DNA of 6,702 nucleotides, from contig NZER01000326.1 of assembly GCA_002690445.1 (NCBI GenBank), positions 1 through 6,702 on the forward strand, written 5' to 3'. The DNA comes from Candidatus Pacearchaeota archaeon (GTDB lineage: Archaea; Nanoarchaeota; Nanoarchaeia; Pacearchaeales; GW2011-AR1). Below the pieces are notes generated by a model. That model saw only the letters and a program-made list of their open reading frames with translations. It was not told where the DNA came from and did no database searches. The translations under genes were made by a program, and so were the position numbers. Each line of letters opens with the position of its first letter. Within the stretch, counting starts at the first letter, position 1. This document shows, piece after piece, positions 5,571-6,702 of this stretch.

Positions 5571-6702
5571 AGCAGAACTGGATCGCGGCAAGACCGCGAA
5601 GGGCAAGCGCTTTGTCTTCGATCTTGACGGCACGATCTGCGCGAAAGCGGACAATCTGGACCGCAACTATGAAACATGTGAGCCGCTGGTTCATCGGATC
5701 GCGAAGCTGAACGAACTTCATGCGTCCGGCAATCACGTCACGCTGTTCACTTCGCGTGGAATGGGTCGATCAGGTGGCGACGTGAGGCAGGCCAAGGCGA
5801 GACATTTCGAACTGACGAAGAAACAATTGGCGAAATGGGAAGTCAATTATGATGCGCTGACCTTCGGCAAACCATCTGCCGACGTCTACGTGGACGACCG
5901 CGCGCAAAGCGCAACGGACTTCTTTGCCTTGGAAATCGCCGAAGAAAAGACCCAGACTTTCGACGTCACCGCAAACAGGGACGCGGAGGAATTCGCGGCC
6001 AGCCTGATCCGTGACGGCAAGACCGTCCTTGAAGGAGAATGGTCCGGACCATCTGCCGAACTGGAAAACCGCTACATCGAAGACAATGGCTGGGAAGCCT
6101 ATGCGAAGTGGTTCCTTGGACGCAAAAGCGAAGTGGAACCGGAGACAAAGGGACATTACAATTTCCCATTCAGCGACGATTTTGAAAAAGTCCATCGCCG
6201 CGGATTGATTGCGATCCGGAGCAGGGCCGCGCAATTCGACGACAAGTCTGTTTATGATGCCGCCGGAAGACTGCTGGAGCTTTACGAAGAAGAAGAAGGC
6301 GAAGACTATTCAGCGCGTTGCCTTAGAATATCATTTCAACGCAAGTCGCTGAAGAAGCGCGGTCGCTACAAAGTGGACAAGAAGTCCGGCATGATGTCCG
6401 ACGTGTCGCTGATCCAGGTCGGCGAAGCCAAGGGTCACGGCATGTGGATTGATCAAGGGTCGCTAAATTCCGCAATGGAAGTTATCGGCGAGAACCTACC
6501 GGCCTACGTCACGCATGACGGCGCGGTGGAATCGGATCGCATCCTGAAGGAAGTCGGCGTGTTCTCCGGCTTTTACGTTGAAGCAGGCAAACTGAAAGCG
6601 GAAAACTTCAGGGCATTGGATAGCTTCCAAGGCGACGAGCCGGAACGCTTTCGCAGACTGTTCGACTTGGCGGAAGCAATGCCGGACGCATTCGGCCTGT
6701 CC
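5557..6702 (+). CDS. HAD phosphatase domain fused to protease-like phage head protein (3' end outside window)
   Basis: The frame is open for 382 residues and runs off the window. Residues about 17-125 form a full HAD-family phosphatase domain like the small capsule-biosynthesis type: motif I FDLDGT (D22, D24), motif II LFTSRG (T65), motif III K105 in FGKP, motif IV VYVDDRA (D113, D114). All catalytic positions are present. Residues about 178-247 contain GWEAYAKWFLG, KGHYNFPFSD and a helix pair, a pattern I associate with domains in phage head-maturation proteins. Residues about 252-382 (KGHGMWIDQGSL, LPAYVTHDGA, VGVFSGFYVEAGKLKAENFR, LAEAMPDAFGLS) resemble a prohead-protease-like family, with H320 and S382 as possible catalytic residues. 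The position after the portal matches that of lambda's head protease gene C, but the domain is not of the S49 type. HAD identity is firm; the protease role is inferred. Confidence 0.8.
   Translation, partial: MPTVEAELDRGKTAKGKRFVFDLDGTICAKADNLDRNYETCEPLVHRIAKLNELHASGNHVTLFTSRGMGRSGGDVRQAKARHFELTKKQLAKWEVNYDALTFGKPSADVYVDDRAQSATDFFALEIAEEKTQTFDVTANRDAEEFAASLIRDGKTVLEGEWSGPSAELENRYIEDNGWEAYAKWFLGRKSEVEPETKGHYNFPFSDDFEKVHRRGLIAIRSRAAQFDDKSVYDAAGRLLELYEEEEGEDYSARCLRISFQRKSLKKRGRYKVDKKSGMMSDVSLIQVGEAKGHGMWIDQGSLNSAMEVIGENLPAYVTHDGAVESDRILKEVGVFSGFYVEAGKLKAENFRALDSFQGDEPERFRRLFDLAEAMPDAFGLS

Noticed and set aside
6032..6041. AAGGAG followed by ATG, as a possible internal start for a separate protease product
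   Set aside because: The ATG at 6039 is out of frame with the gene, the spacing is one base, and the frame ends after about 45 codons.
5770..6234. 154-codon open frame on the minus strand inside the HAD-protease gene
   Set aside because: Antisense to a frame with clear HAD motifs; no independent support.

Overview
This window is a dense, one-directional block of tailed-phage (Caudoviricetes) or prophage structural genes, all on the + strand. It covers the DNA-packaging and head-assembly module. The order small terminase, large terminase, gpW-like connector, lambda-type portal, then a head-protease candidate follows the lambda order (Nu1-A-W-B-C), with extra genes inserted. I see no host gene, tRNA, integrase, insertion sequence, CRISPR array or internal terminator. 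The host cannot be named from this sequence. Lambda-type packaging genes are common in phages of Gram-negative bacteria, but that is only a weak hint.

Layout. Bases 1-37 are a short leader with a run of seven T. Next come a Nu1-like small terminase (38-685), a tiny ribbon-helix-helix-like protein (682-879) and a GpA-family large terminase (876-2702) with intact ATPase and nuclease motifs. A small membrane protein (2611-2838) starts inside the large terminase gene and is followed by a very lysine-rich protein of unknown role (2835-3602). Then come a gpW-like connector (3627-3890), a lambda-family portal (3887-5374) and a 54-residue charged protein (5406-5570). The last gene (5557 to the window end, incomplete) fuses a complete HAD-family phosphatase domain to a protease-like phage head domain.

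How they work together. The two terminase subunits recognise, cut and pump DNA through the portal ring. The gpW-like protein would close the head after filling. The protease-like part of the last gene would mature the prohead. Most junctions are 4-base ATGA or GTGA overlaps, or longer overlaps, which suggests one polycistronic message with translational coupling. Only two small gaps exist (3603-3626 and 5375-5405); the second carries the clearest Shine-Dalgarno site of the window.

The points most worth a second look are the HAD-protease fusion beside the portal, the ribbon-helix-helix gene between the terminase subunits, and the membrane-protein plus basic-protein pair between the large terminase and gpW, part of which is overprinted on the terminase tail.
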